Positions 27,184 through 35,596 of a DNA stretch of 64,000 nt are shown here, one piece after another. The position numbers and the translations under genes are program-made. The first letter of the stretch is position 1. Each line of letters begins with the position of its first letter. The DNA lies in contig JAFVIB010000004.1 of NCBI GenBank assembly GCA_017474235.1, forward strand, positions 1 through 64,000, given 5' to 3'. The notes under the pieces are model-generated. The model was not told the DNA's origin, ran no database searches, and saw only the letters and a list, made by a program, of their open reading frames with translations. The DNA is from Alistipes sp. Its GTDB lineage: Bacteria; Bacteroidota; Bacteroidia; Bacteroidales; Rikenellaceae.

Positions 27184-28053
27184 ATGGAAATTGTGAACAT
27201 TCAGCGAGATTTAATGGAGGTCCCTTTTGCTCAGCGAAAGGAGTTGGGCATCAAGGTATCTATGTATGAGCAGGGCATATCTCCCGAACTGCCGACTGCC
27301 GATATTCGCGAGGGTTTTATACTTATCTGCCACGGCGGCAGTGCGGAATTTGAGTATTTTCACACAAAATACAATCTGCGCGCAAGAGATATAATTATTG
27401 CCTTCCCGGGCGATATATACTCTCTCTCTAACGCCTCGGAAGGTTTCTCCTCCTCGTGGGTGAGCTTCGATATGCAGACAATGGATGAGGCTCTATACAA
27501 CTTCCCCTCGACATTCTTCAGCCATATTGCCGACTTTCCGGTATATAATCTTACCGATAATGACGAGTACTCAAACCGTATGGAGTATTTGAAGATTTTG
27601 GCATCAAAGCTTGCCGACCACGACAATATCTGTCGCTATGAGATTATGCTCGCCATGCTCCGCTCTATGTTTATGGAGATTCTTAACCGCATAGTGCGCA
27701 ACTTCCGCATAAACACCTCAGAGCCAAAGCATCGTCGCCGACTGCTCGATGAGTTTGTAAATACCGTATCTGTCAACCCCGACAAGCGCGAGGTGGCATA
27801 TTTTGCCGAGCGACTATGTATCACTCCGAAATATCTATCAGCCATCGTTGCCGATGGTACGAGCTTTACGGCAAAAGAGTTTATCGACCGCTCGGCAATC
27901 TCCACAATCAAGCAGCTGCTCCGCACAACCGACCTATCGGTAAAGCAGATAGCCGAGCAACTCAACTTTTCGGGCAGCGGAAACCTATGCCGATTCTTCA
28001 AGACCAACACCGGCATTACAATCTCCGACTTCAAGAGGGAGTTAAAGGGGTAA
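27184..28053 (+). CDS. AraC-family transcriptional regulator
   Basis: 289 residues: cupin-like sensor (about 1-160; HGGSAEFEYFHTKYNLRARD resembles the RGxL core), then a C-terminal AraC HTH pair (about 200-288: VAYFAERLCITPKYLSAIV and VKQIAEQLNFSGSGNLCRFFK, GITISDFKREL). Ligand and targets are not evident. Its 3' end converges with the nucleoside kinase gene, with only about 5 bp between stop codons. Confidence 0.9.
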   Translation: MEIVNIQRDLMEVPFAQRKELGIKVSMYEQGISPELPTADIREGFILICHGGSAEFEYFHTKYNLRARDIIIAFPGDIYSLSNASEGFSSSWVSFDMQTMDEALYNFPSTFFSHIADFPVYNLTDNDEYSNRMEYLKILASKLADHDNICRYEIMLAMLRSMFMEILNRIVRNFRINTSEPKHRRRLLDEFVNTVSVNPDKREVAYFAERLCITPKYLSAIVADGTSFTAKEFIDRSAISTIKQLLRTTDLSVKQIAEQLNFSGSGNLCRFFKTNTGITISDFKRELKG

Positions 28054-28058
28054 AACTC

Positions 28059-29729
28059 CTAATACTTAAAACTACTGCCCCCGACAAACTCTCGCAGCAC
28101 AGAGTCAAGAGGAATTTCATCGGTCGGCACAGGAACAAAGTTGTCGAGGAAGTGCAGCAGACGGCTTGCCTCGCCATACTCCGGCACGGTATCAGGAATC
28201 TCTCTGAGTATCGGCTCAACTATCGGACGCAACACACCCAACTCGTAGAATAGCGATGTATTTACCATCACATCTGCATTCTCCTGATAAGGGAATATAT
28301 GTTTATCCTCACCACGGCGTACCGACTGCCAACGGGCAATTGTGTCGTAGCCATTATTACCTCTGGTACGATAGTCACGGGTTATACGGCGCAACAGGCG
28401 GTTGTCTGTCGTATGTATGCGCGTGATATTATCCATAGCCACAGAGGTAAAGCAAGAGAGGTATATCTTAAACTTGATATCATCAGGCAGTGCCGGCGTG
28501 AGTTTCGGATTAAGACCGTGAATACCCTCCATAATAAGTATAGAACGCTCTGTAAGTTGCAGCGGATGCTCGTGCCACTTGCGAGTACCTGTAATAAAGT
28601 CGTAGCGCGGAATCTCGACACTCTCGCCCGCAATAAGTCGGCAAAGGTCATCATTAAGGCGCACCAAGTCGAGTGCCTCGAGTGCCTCATAGTCATAATC
28701 GCCATTTTCATCCTTCGGAGTATCCTCTCGGTTTACAAAATAGTCATCCAACGAGATAAGCACAGGCTGCAAGCCCAAAACTCGCAGTTGGATACCTATT
28801 CGCTTTGCCGATGTTGTCTTCCCGCTCGACGAAGGACCCGAAATAAGCACCACCTTCACACCACGCTCGTCGTGTGCCTGATATATCTTGTCGGCAATAT
28901 TTGAGAACTGACGACTATGCACAGCCTCGGCTATCTTTATCAATTCGCTCGTATCGCCCTGCAATATTCGGCTGTTAAGCTCCCCGACTGTCGGCACTCC
29001 GACAATATCCATCCACTCGTGGAACTGATGAAACAGCCCACCCATCTTCTCTGCCTTCGGTATTCTGCCCATCTTTGCAGGATTTACTCTATCTGGCATC
29101 GCCACCACAAAGCCCTCCTTGTATGGATATATGTCAAACCTGTCGGCATAACCGCTCGATGGGGCTAACGGACCAAAAAAGTAGCCTATATTCTGACCCA
29201 TATAGTAGATATTGTTGTACAACCTCGGACGCGAGGAGAGCAGCTTCGCCTTATCGGGATAACCCGCCTTTTCAAACTTCTCTACAATATCCACTGTCTG
29301 CTCCTTGCGGCGTTGTATAGTGCTATTTCCCGCAACAATAGCTCTCGCCGCAGCCTCAATCTCACGGCACTCTTCACTGCTGAACAACTCCTTACCCGCA
29401 GCCTCGCAATAGACTCCCGAGCCTAACGAGTGGCGTATATGGAACTGATTGTCAGGGTATAGTTGTGCCATTGCCGCCTGAAGAATAAATGTTACCGTAC
29501 GCTGATAGACTCTATGCCCCTCAAAGTGTGTAATATCTATAAACCGAATAGATATTGGGGTATATACGCGATAGTTCAGCTCCTTAAGGCGATTATTCAC
29601 ATAAGCAGCAAGGTATTTTTCGCTATTCTCAATCTCTAATTCTGCCAATAAACCCAACAAAGAGGTACCCATCGCCACATCAATATATGACGCCGTATTC
29701 TCACAATAGACTCTGATTCTGTTATCCAT
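28059..29729 (-). CDS. Nucleoside (uridine) kinase with TGS-like N-terminus
   Basis: 556 residues. The N-terminal part (about 1-250) resembles the TGS and second additional domain of threonyl-tRNA synthetase. The C-terminal part is a uridine/phosphoribulokinase-type P-loop kinase with GPSSSGKTT near 298, SLDDYFVNRE and EGIHGLNP. This architecture is common in Bacteroidota and Firmicutes, annotated as nucleoside kinase or uridine kinase-like. The phosphate acceptor is presumably a nucleoside, unproven. Stands alone. Confidence 0.9.
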   Translation of the reverse strand: MDNRIRVYCENTASYIDVAMGTSLLGLLAELEIENSEKYLAAYVNNRLKELNYRVYTPISIRFIDITHFEGHRVYQRTVTFILQAAMAQLYPDNQFHIRHSLGSGVYCEAAGKELFSSEECREIEAAARAIVAGNSTIQRRKEQTVDIVEKFEKAGYPDKAKLLSSRPRLYNNIYYMGQNIGYFFGPLAPSSGYADRFDIYPYKEGFVVAMPDRVNPAKMGRIPKAEKMGGLFHQFHEWMDIVGVPTVGELNSRILQGDTSELIKIAEAVHSRQFSNIADKIYQAHDERGVKVVLISGPSSSGKTTSAKRIGIQLRVLGLQPVLISLDDYFVNREDTPKDENGDYDYEALEALDLVRLNDDLCRLIAGESVEIPRYDFITGTRKWHEHPLQLTERSILIMEGIHGLNPKLTPALPDDIKFKIYLSCFTSVAMDNITRIHTTDNRLLRRITRDYRTRGNNGYDTIARWQSVRRGEDKHIFPYQENADVMVNTSLFYELGVLRPIVEPILREIPDTVPEYGEASRLLHFLDNFVPVPTDEIPLDSVLREFVGGSSFKY

Positions 29730-29815
29730 AGCGTTACAATTTTGTTCAGTAAAGTTACAAAATCCTTCAAGACTTTCAAAATTTTTATACCTTTGTCACT
29801 ATAAAACGAACAAAA

Positions 29816-31237
29816 ATGAAAAGAATACTATCTCTTATCGTCGCCATTCTCCTTCTTGCAGGAGTACTGTTCTATCGCACAACTATCCGAGAGCGTGAAC
29901 TTGTCATCCTCTCGACTAACGATATGCACGCCACAATCGACAACTTCGCCTCATTGGTCACCGCAGTAAATAGCTGCCGCGATAGTGTGGCTACGCTGCT
30001 TGTCGATGCCGGCGACCGTTGGACCGGAAATGCCTTTATCGACCTTGCCGAGGGGCGACTGCCAATAATCGAGCTGATGAACCACGCCGGCTACAACGCC
30101 GCTACACTCGGCAACCACGAGTTCGATATGGGCGCAGCACTCTTGCAGGGCTCTATCGATTGCGCCTCATTCCCTATTTTGTGCGCCAATATGCAGAGTC
30201 ATCGTGAGGATATGACAACTCCCCAGCCGATGGTTACGCTTAAGACTCCAAATGGTATTCGCGTTGCTATTGCAGGCGTTGTCACAAACTTCGACAACGG
30301 ACACCCCGACGGCAGTAACGAGGTCTTTGAGGGGCTATCGTTCAGTAACCCGTTCCTCGCTGCCGAGGAGGCTTTCAAGGGTTGCGAGAGTGCCGACATT
30401 CGCCTACTGCTGTCGCATATGGGCGATGATATGGATATGGAGTTCGCCTCTAAACACAACTGTTGCGACATTATCATCAGTGGTCATACCCATAATGTTG
30501 TCGATACCCTTGTCGGCAACACCGTCATCGGTCAGACAGGTAGAAAATTGAAGTATATCGGAGCCACAACCGTACGCCTGAAGGGTAATAAAATCGCCTC
30601 TATCGACTACCGAAATATCCCCCTTGCCGACTATGCGCAAGATAGCACAACCCTCGCACTTATAGATGAGATTGAGAGCGACCCTGTACTCGGTGCAAAG
30701 GTCGGCTCACTTGCCACTCCGGTAACACATATCGGCTTTGCAAACCTTATGGCAGAGGCTGTTGCCAACGGTACTGATTCCCAAATAGGCTTCTATCACT
30801 ACGGCGGAGTGCGACTCTCTGACCACCCTGCCGGCGATATAAAACTCGCTACAATCTACAATTTAGAGCCATTTGCCTCACAGATTCACACAATCACAAT
30901 GACCGCAGCACAACTGCGCAAGATGATTATTGCCAAGTTTAACGACACAAACAATCCTAAAGAGTCACACCGCATCGACCTCTTCTGTACCACTCCGTAT
31001 GATATTGTCGTGGATGACAACGGCGAGGCTATAGATGTACGCTTCCCACGCCTCCGCGAAGGTGTGCCTTACCGCGTCGCCTTCTCGGACTATATCGGTA
31101 AAAAATACCCCTCTATTAGCGGTAAAAACCATACAATCCACCCCATTTTGGTTACCGACCAGCTCCTTGAGTACTTCAGAAAAACCCCAAATGCGAAACT
31201 TAACAACCAATCACTCCAAAGAATTATCCATAAGTAA
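29816..31237 (+). CDS. Secreted bifunctional metallophosphatase/5'-nucleotidase
   Basis: 473 residues. The N-terminal hydrophobic stretch SLIVAILLLAGVLFY is a signal or anchor, so periplasmic. The metallophosphatase domain holds STNDMHATIDN, DAGDRWTGN, TLGNHEFDMG, LLSHMGDD and SGHTHN. The C-terminal 5'-nucleotidase domain follows from about 300 (HYGGVRLSDHPAGDI, TIYNLEPF). UshA-like: would dephosphorylate nucleotides for uptake. Some Bacteroidales split these two domains into separate genes (recollection); here they are one. Confidence 0.92.
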   Translation: MKRILSLIVAILLLAGVLFYRTTIRERELVILSTNDMHATIDNFASLVTAVNSCRDSVATLLVDAGDRWTGNAFIDLAEGRLPIIELMNHAGYNAATLGNHEFDMGAALLQGSIDCASFPILCANMQSHREDMTTPQPMVTLKTPNGIRVAIAGVVTNFDNGHPDGSNEVFEGLSFSNPFLAAEEAFKGCESADIRLLLSHMGDDMDMEFASKHNCCDIIISGHTHNVVDTLVGNTVIGQTGRKLKYIGATTVRLKGNKIASIDYRNIPLADYAQDSTTLALIDEIESDPVLGAKVGSLATPVTHIGFANLMAEAVANGTDSQIGFYHYGGVRLSDHPAGDIKLATIYNLEPFASQIHTITMTAAQLRKMIIAKFNDTNNPKESHRIDLFCTTPYDIVVDDNGEAIDVRFPRLREGVPYRVAFSDYIGKKYPSISGKNHTIHPILVTDQLLEYFRKTPNAKLNNQSLQRIIHK

Positions 31238-31312
31238 CTAACGGATTATCAATTATTTGCAAATTTTTACATATCTCCTTGTTAAAAAATATTAAAAATT
31301 TTGCTCAAAAAG

Positions 31313-31344
31313 TTTGCACAGAAAAAATATTTGCTCTATCTTTG
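31313..31344 (+). promoter_or_regulatory. tRNA-Gly promoter
   Basis: TTTG (31313-31316), 20 nt, TATCTTTG (31337-31344). Confidence 0.8.
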
Positions 31345-31392
31345 CACTCGCAATCAGGAAAATGGTTGCATTTCCGGAGCGGAATCTACAAT

Positions 31393-31465
31393 GCGGAAAT
31401 AGCTCAGTTGGTAGAGCACAACCTTGCCAAGGTTGGGGTCGCGAGTTCGAGTCTCGTTTTCCGCT
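31393..31465 (+). tRNA. tRNA-Gly (anticodon GCC)
   Basis: 73-nt cloverleaf: acceptor GCGGAAA (31393-31399) with TTTCCGC (31458-31464), discriminator T. Anticodon loop TTGCCAA within ACCTTGCCAAGGT. CCA not encoded. Its 3' end is copied twice downstream (see repeat at 31541-31735). Confidence 0.96.
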
Positions 31466-31473
31466 CAACGCAC

Positions 31474-31504
31474 AGCGATAATCGAAAGATTATCGCTTTT
31501 TTTG
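31474..31504 (+). terminator. tRNA-Gly terminator
   Basis: AGCGATAATC (31474-31483), GAAA loop, GATTATCGCT (31488-31497), T-run. Confidence 0.9.
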
Positions 31505-31540
31505 TGCGTTTCGCGGAAGAGTCCGCGACCATATAGACAA

Positions 31541-31735
31541 TCCCTCCAAACCTCCCTTTGATAAGGGAGGCTTCGCTTGGAGCAGAAAACGAGATTCGCC
31601 ACGAGCGATCCCAAGTTGCCCCCTGTCAGGGGGTTAGGGGGTGTAAAAATAGTTCGCGAGAGATGCCCGCGAATGCGGGCTCGTGGCTCGTTTTCCGCTC
31701 AAAATCAAGTCTCAGAGTTTTCTGAGACTTTTTTT
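31541..31735. repeat. tRNA-Gly 3'-end copies and REP-like palindromes
   Basis: CTCGTTTTCCGCTCAA from the tRNA 3' end (31453-31468) recurs directly at 31687-31702. It also appears inverted with one mismatch at about 31578-31592 (GAGCAGAAAACGAGA). The inverted and direct copies are extended by CGCCACGAGCG and GCTCGTGG, making a terminal-inverted-repeat-like pair around a REP-like CCCCCTGTCAGGGGG core. A tRNA-style terminator follows the direct copy: AAGTCTCAGA/TCTGAGACTT (31707-31730) plus T-run. No ORF of note in 31505-31787. Confidence 0.65.
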
Positions 31736-31787
31736 GTTTTTGTAGCAAAACAGGTTATTTAGGACCACATATTAGCGGTCGATATGG

Positions 31788-33035
31788 TTAAATATTCATT
31801 TCTTTATTGTCGTTTGAAGAGATAATACTGCTATCAGGAAACAGCTCGGCAAAACGATTGGGCGAATCGGTGTGGATAGGCACAAGATGTTTGGGCTGCA
31901 CGAACTTGACAATGCGTTGCAGAGAGGTAATATCGGCGTGTCCGCTCGAGTGAATATCGGGTAACTGCTCGCAATTAGCCTCTACCCAATGACGAAAACG
32001 CTCGGTGTTTGGATCATCCCAATAACCACTCCAAATGGATTTGATAAACCGAATTTGCGGAGCATCAATCTTTTGCAGAAACTCCACCACCGAGGGGCGC
32101 ACCAGCATCACATAACGCTCGGGCGTGGTAGATATTTCAGTATAAGTTATCTTGTTTTCGCGCGGGTTGAGCGAGTAGATATACTGCCTTTGGTCGCGCT
32201 CCGTGAGGCGGGTTGTTAATCGTGGCGGAAAATAGACCTTTATCTGCTCGGTGGTGGTTGCCGACGGGATTTTGGGGTTTAATTTAGACACTGCAGCCAG
32301 CACATTTGCCGTATAGGGATCAATTACAAGCGTTTTACCACGGCGTCGGCATGCGCGGAACAATGCGCAAATGCGGTCGATATTTTTCGATGAGCACCAC
32401 ACCAAATTGAGAGCATAAGGTGCATCGTCAAAGGTTTTGATAAATTCGTTCTCAACATCTTGCTCGGTAGGATTATGTTGTTCTCTTGCGATATTTGTAC
32501 CCTCCAAAAGCAGATAATCGACCTCGCGAGGCAGCTGTTTATATAACTTACCTTTCACACCGTGCAGACGCACATCGCCACTATACAGCACTCGCTTACC
32601 CTCTGCTTCAAATAGAAGAGCACACGCTCCGTATGCCGAGTGGTCTATCGGGTAGGCGGTTATGGTCAGTCCACTAATTTCGTAGGGTTGATACCCCCGC
32701 ATCGGGCACTTTTTGAGGTGCGTAGTCGGGTCTTTGCCGAGAATACCATCGAGTGCAAGCATTGCAAAGGTATCCTCGGTGGCATAGACAGGTGTGTCAT
32801 TAGGAAGCAAGTCAAAAAGCCCATAGTGGTCGGCGTGGGCGTGGCTCAAAAAGAGTGCATCGACACCCTTGCACCACTCGGTGGCGGTGCGTCGAATTTG
32901 CTCCTGCTCTTCGGGTGTACGCTTCTCGTAGTCGAGCGGCAAGCCGAAATCGATTAAAATCTTCGCCTCGGCGGTGTGCAACTCGACACAACTGCCTCCA
33001 ATCTCGTGGGTACCCCTATGGATGGTTAGGGTCAT
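31788..33035 (-). CDS. MBL-fold hydrolase, RNase J/CPSF-like
   Basis: About 415 residues. Zn motif SHAHADHYG near residue 65 is the HxHxDH signature; SGDVRLHG and HSSGHAD...PIHT toward the C-terminus match the RNA-processing MBL (RMMBL/beta-CASP) subgroup. A nuclease is more likely than a lactamase (inference). ATG 33035 is the start; an ATG at 33050 would overlap the upstream stop. It is the last gene of a four-gene minus-strand operon under the WYL regulator, and its composition is like the chromosome core, unlike the A+T-rich gene before it. Confidence 0.85.
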   Translation of the reverse strand: MTLTIHRGTHEIGGSCVELHTAEAKILIDFGLPLDYEKRTPEEQEQIRRTATEWCKGVDALFLSHAHADHYGLFDLLPNDTPVYATEDTFAMLALDGILGKDPTTHLKKCPMRGYQPYEISGLTITAYPIDHSAYGACALLFEAEGKRVLYSGDVRLHGVKGKLYKQLPREVDYLLLEGTNIAREQHNPTEQDVENEFIKTFDDAPYALNLVWCSSKNIDRICALFRACRRRGKTLVIDPYTANVLAAVSKLNPKIPSATTTEQIKVYFPPRLTTRLTERDQRQYIYSLNPRENKITYTEISTTPERYVMLVRPSVVEFLQKIDAPQIRFIKSIWSGYWDDPNTERFRHWVEANCEQLPDIHSSGHADITSLQRIVKFVQPKHLVPIHTDSPNRFAELFPDSSIISSNDNKEMNI

Positions 33036-33036
33036 A

Positions 33037-33693
33037 TCACTTTTTGTCATTCTTATTTATATAATCTTCAATTTTCTTTGTGATATCTTCGTTCTTATCA
33101 ATATCATAGAATATACACCACGACAAAATGGATTTATTTATTTTAGTCTCCGTAGAATTCTCCTTAAAACAACTTATAAGCTTCTTTCCAATACTGGCTA
33201 TTGCTCCATCTTTACCTCGATGACCTTCTTGATTGCCATCTATAATCATAATGAAGAATCGCTTATCGGCCTCTTCTGTTGTAAGTTTTACAAAATCTCT
33301 ATACAAAGCATCATCTGTTGTCCCAGAATGGGCCTTGAGCTCAAAAATCGTATCGAACGAGGCGTTGTCTTCCTTCAAAAGCGTTAAATCAAGACGAGCC
33401 GAAAGGTATTTGCAGTCCTCATTATTCTGTTGAATATCAATATCCTCCTCTTTTTTCTTACATTTCACTCCACCCTTGAAACTATATGCATATTTTGTGG
33501 GTGTTTCAACAGTTATCCTTTTATAGTGAGCCTGATACAAATTTTTGATTAAACATATACGCAACTCCTGCTCGCTTATTCTCAATTTTCCATTAGCATA
33601 GCGAGGAAAGCAAAACGAGCTATCGTTATTGGATTCCTTCATCGTGTGCAACTCACACAAAGTGTCGTTAATAACCTCAGTAATTGTTTTCAT
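33037..33693 (-). CDS. Putative PD-(D/E)XK nuclease-like protein
   Basis: 218 residues, no family recognised. Residues about 97-120 contain SARLDLTLL followed, some 17 residues on, by FDTIFELKA: the D...E-x-K spacing of a PD-(D/E)XK nuclease core. GTTDDALYRDFVKL and FFIMIIDG could be the following helix and strand. The gene is clearly A+T-richer than its operon neighbours and lies between two copies of a 39-nt gene tail (33708-33746 and 33791-33829), so it may be a later insertion. Its stop overlaps the MBL start region. Function as a nuclease is inference. Confidence 0.6.
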   Translation of the reverse strand: MKTITEVINDTLCELHTMKESNNDSSFCFPRYANGKLRISEQELRICLIKNLYQAHYKRITVETPTKYAYSFKGGVKCKKKEEDIDIQQNNEDCKYLSARLDLTLLKEDNASFDTIFELKAHSGTTDDALYRDFVKLTTEEADKRFFIMIIDGNQEGHRGKDGAIASIGKKLISCFKENSTETKINKSILSWCIFYDIDKNEDITKKIEDYINKNDKK

Positions 33694-33707
33694 ATCTTTA
33701 TCTGTTT

Positions 33708-33746
33708 TTACATTAAAATCTCTTTAATATACTCATCCATATTCAA
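33708..33746 (-). repeat. Second copy of the zinc-ribbon gene's 3' tail
   Basis: On the minus strand this 39-nt segment can be read as LNMDEYIKEILM-stop, closely resembling the authentic end LNMEAYIERILR-stop of the gene at 33791. About two thirds of bases match and length is identical. It is detached from any upstream reading frame. Just upstream on the minus strand TAAATTTG occurs twice in tandem (about 33744-33761), both fitting the -7 consensus. Confidence 0.55.
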
Positions 33747-33790
33747 ATTTACGCAAATTTACTCAAAAAGATTTACTCTTCCAAATCTTT

Positions 33791-34441
33791 TTATCTCAAT
33801 ATACGCTCTATATACGCTTCCATATTCAACGCTTCGCGTGAGGGAATAGTGGCGGGATGGTTTTGTTGAGCTGTTAGTACAGCCTTGCGAAAGCGATTAA
33901 ACTCACTCCCTTTGATATGCTCACTGAAATTGCCGCAGTCGGGGCAGAAGAGCGAATAGTTACCTGCTCCCGAGGTTGGCACACCGCAAAAGTGATAGAT
34001 CTTGCCCTCGTCGCCACAATGCGGACACTTTGCTGTCAGCCCATAGTTCCACGCCTCCATTACCTGCCCGATACGCAGATCATCCACACCCCAAATATCA
34101 AACGGCACAAGGGCATTGCGCAAATCCTCATTAGCGAGCGTATAATCTCCAGCCCACACATAGAGCGGCACATGGTCAGCGTAGAGTTCAACCAATCGCT
34201 TGCGCTCCTTCTCGAAGTGCCACCGCCAAGCCTCTGCAAGCCACCAATGATAGTCGGCAAGGGTACAATATAATGCTCCGACATCAACAGCGCGCCCATC
34301 TTCAAACAAGCACTTTTCGTTGGTGGTCATCTCCACGCCATATTTACCACGCAGGGTAACGAGCGACTCCTCCTTATGTGTCACCTCAAAATCGACAATG
34401 CGTACCGATCGGGTATTGTAATCATTATTTGTCGTCTTCAT
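33791..34441 (-). CDS. Hypothetical zinc-ribbon-like protein
   Basis: About 216 residues from ATG 34441 (MKTTNNDY); not recognised. The second half carries CPHCGDEGKIYHFCG and FCPDCGNF, four to five cysteines arranged like a treble-clef or zinc ribbon. The first half has an aromatic stretch (YHWWLAEAWRWHFEKERKR) that may be helical. The start overlaps the WYL gene's 3' end by 17 nt, so it is translationally coupled to the regulator. Its C-terminal tail LNMEAYIERILR is duplicated downstream. Confidence 0.7.
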   Translation of the reverse strand: MKTTNNDYNTRSVRIVDFEVTHKEESLVTLRGKYGVEMTTNEKCLFEDGRAVDVGALYCTLADYHWWLAEAWRWHFEKERKRLVELYADHVPLYVWAGDYTLANEDLRNALVPFDIWGVDDLRIGQVMEAWNYGLTAKCPHCGDEGKIYHFCGVPTSGAGNYSLFCPDCGNFSEHIKGSEFNRFRKAVLTAQQNHPATIPSREALNMEAYIERILR

Positions 34442-35351
34442 AGCGTAAGGTTTTGTCATAAATTACGGCTGCTTTCATAATTCGCCAATACATTGAGGTT
34501 CTCACTCGCTCGGGCGAAAGAACTTCAACTTGCCAACCATATGACATTAGTTTGAGATAAAACTCCTGCGTTGGTGCAACAAAATACTCAAAGTCGGCAT
34601 AACGGTTGGTTGTCTCAACCTCACGCTGCGAATGATGTAGGGGCAATGTCCGCAGGTAGGCAGCAAGTCCGGCACAAACTCGGATACGAATCGTGCAGGG
34701 TGGTATTTCGTCGTAAATCGCCACGCCAAAGGCGTTGCGGGTATATGTTTTAGGGTCGAAATTAGCCGGCAACACAAACCGCTCCTCCTGTACTTTGACA
34801 GCGTGCATACGATCGAGTGCGTAGAGTTTGATTTTCTCATCGCTCGGCTTATTGGCGTAGAGATACCAACGACGATCATATAATTTGACAAACAAAGGTT
34901 GCAATACCAATTCAAACGGAGCCTCTGCCACAAAAGGTTGATAGACAATCTTGACGCACCTATTTTCGCGCATTGCCGCCAGAAACTCGGTCAAATAATG
35001 TTGTGCCGAGGGTATCTCCTCAACCTGCACACGACTACCGAGCGACTGTGATTCGGTGAGGATATTGCTTATCGAGAAGGTATTGAGCAACCACGACGAA
35101 AGCCCGTTTTTCGCCAGCTCGCCTTGTTCTGCGATATAATATTTATTCGTGCGCTCATCACACACAATGCGAATGTGAAACAACTCCTCAATCGCCTCGC
35201 GGTGGTTGTGAAAGGTGCGAATTGCCAACTTCTTCTGGTCGTAAAGGCTGCTCTGCTCCCAACGCTGGGCTATCTCTTTGAATGAAATGGGCGCGTGTCG
35301 ATAGATGGTATCGACTAACCAAAAATAGCGTTTAACTGGATTTGCAATCAT
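34425..35351 (-). CDS. WYL-domain transcriptional regulator
   Basis: 308 residues from ATG 35351 (MIANPVKRYFWLVDTI). An N-terminal winged helix (about 1-70; FKEIAQRWEQS, TFHNHREAIEELF) is followed by a WYL domain (about 130-220; VKIVYQPF, LVLQPLFVKLYDRRWYLYA, IKLYALDRM). The sequence RRWYLY is the WYL signature. WYL regulators often control phage-defence loci (BrxR, CapW). The promoter region holds a perfect 9-bp inverted repeat, suggesting autoregulation. First gene of the operon. Confidence 0.9.
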   Translation of the reverse strand: MIANPVKRYFWLVDTIYRHAPISFKEIAQRWEQSSLYDQKKLAIRTFHNHREAIEELFHIRIVCDERTNKYYIAEQGELAKNGLSSWLLNTFSISNILTESQSLGSRVQVEEIPSAQHYLTEFLAAMRENRCVKIVYQPFVAEAPFELVLQPLFVKLYDRRWYLYANKPSDEKIKLYALDRMHAVKVQEERFVLPANFDPKTYTRNAFGVAIYDEIPPCTIRIRVCAGLAAYLRTLPLHHSQREVETTNRYADFEYFVAPTQEFYLKLMSYGWQVEVLSPERVRTSMYWRIMKAAVIYDKTLRYEDDK

Positions 35352-35373
35352 AGTTTGTTTCTCTTTTCTGCTA

Positions 35374-35414
35374 CAAAGATAATATGGACTATCTGCCAAA
35401 TAGTTGCAGATAGT
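35374..35414 (-). promoter_or_regulatory. WYL operon promoter and candidate operator
   Basis: Minus-strand -7 TATCTTTG (35374-35381) with TTTG (35397-35400) 15 nt upstream, shorter spacing than usual. Directly upstream lies the perfect inverted repeat ACTATCTGC (35388-35396), 9-nt spacer, GCAGATAGT (35406-35414), which overlaps the -33 region. That is where a repressor dimer would block polymerase. Confidence 0.6.
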
Positions 35415-35538
35415 GGTTATTTTTCAAAAATTATTCTTGAAATAACCCCATTCAGTTATTATTTTGAAAAAATCTTAACCTTGACATAGCATACATCGTG
35501 TACCTAATCATAAACGAGAACAAAGTTGCTGACTCTTA

Positions 35539-35570
35539 TTGCGGACTTTGCAAAGAAATTATTACCTTTG
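35539..35570 (+). promoter_or_regulatory. CAT-like gene promoter
   Basis: TTGC (35539-35542), 20 nt, TACCTTTG (35563-35570), 27 nt before ATG 35597. Confidence 0.65.
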
Positions 35571-35596
35571 CGACCCTTTATCAAAAATTTACAGCT

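Noticed and set aside
31577..31762. 61-codon ORF downstream of tRNA-Gly
   Set aside because: Consists of REP-like palindromes and tRNA-end copies.
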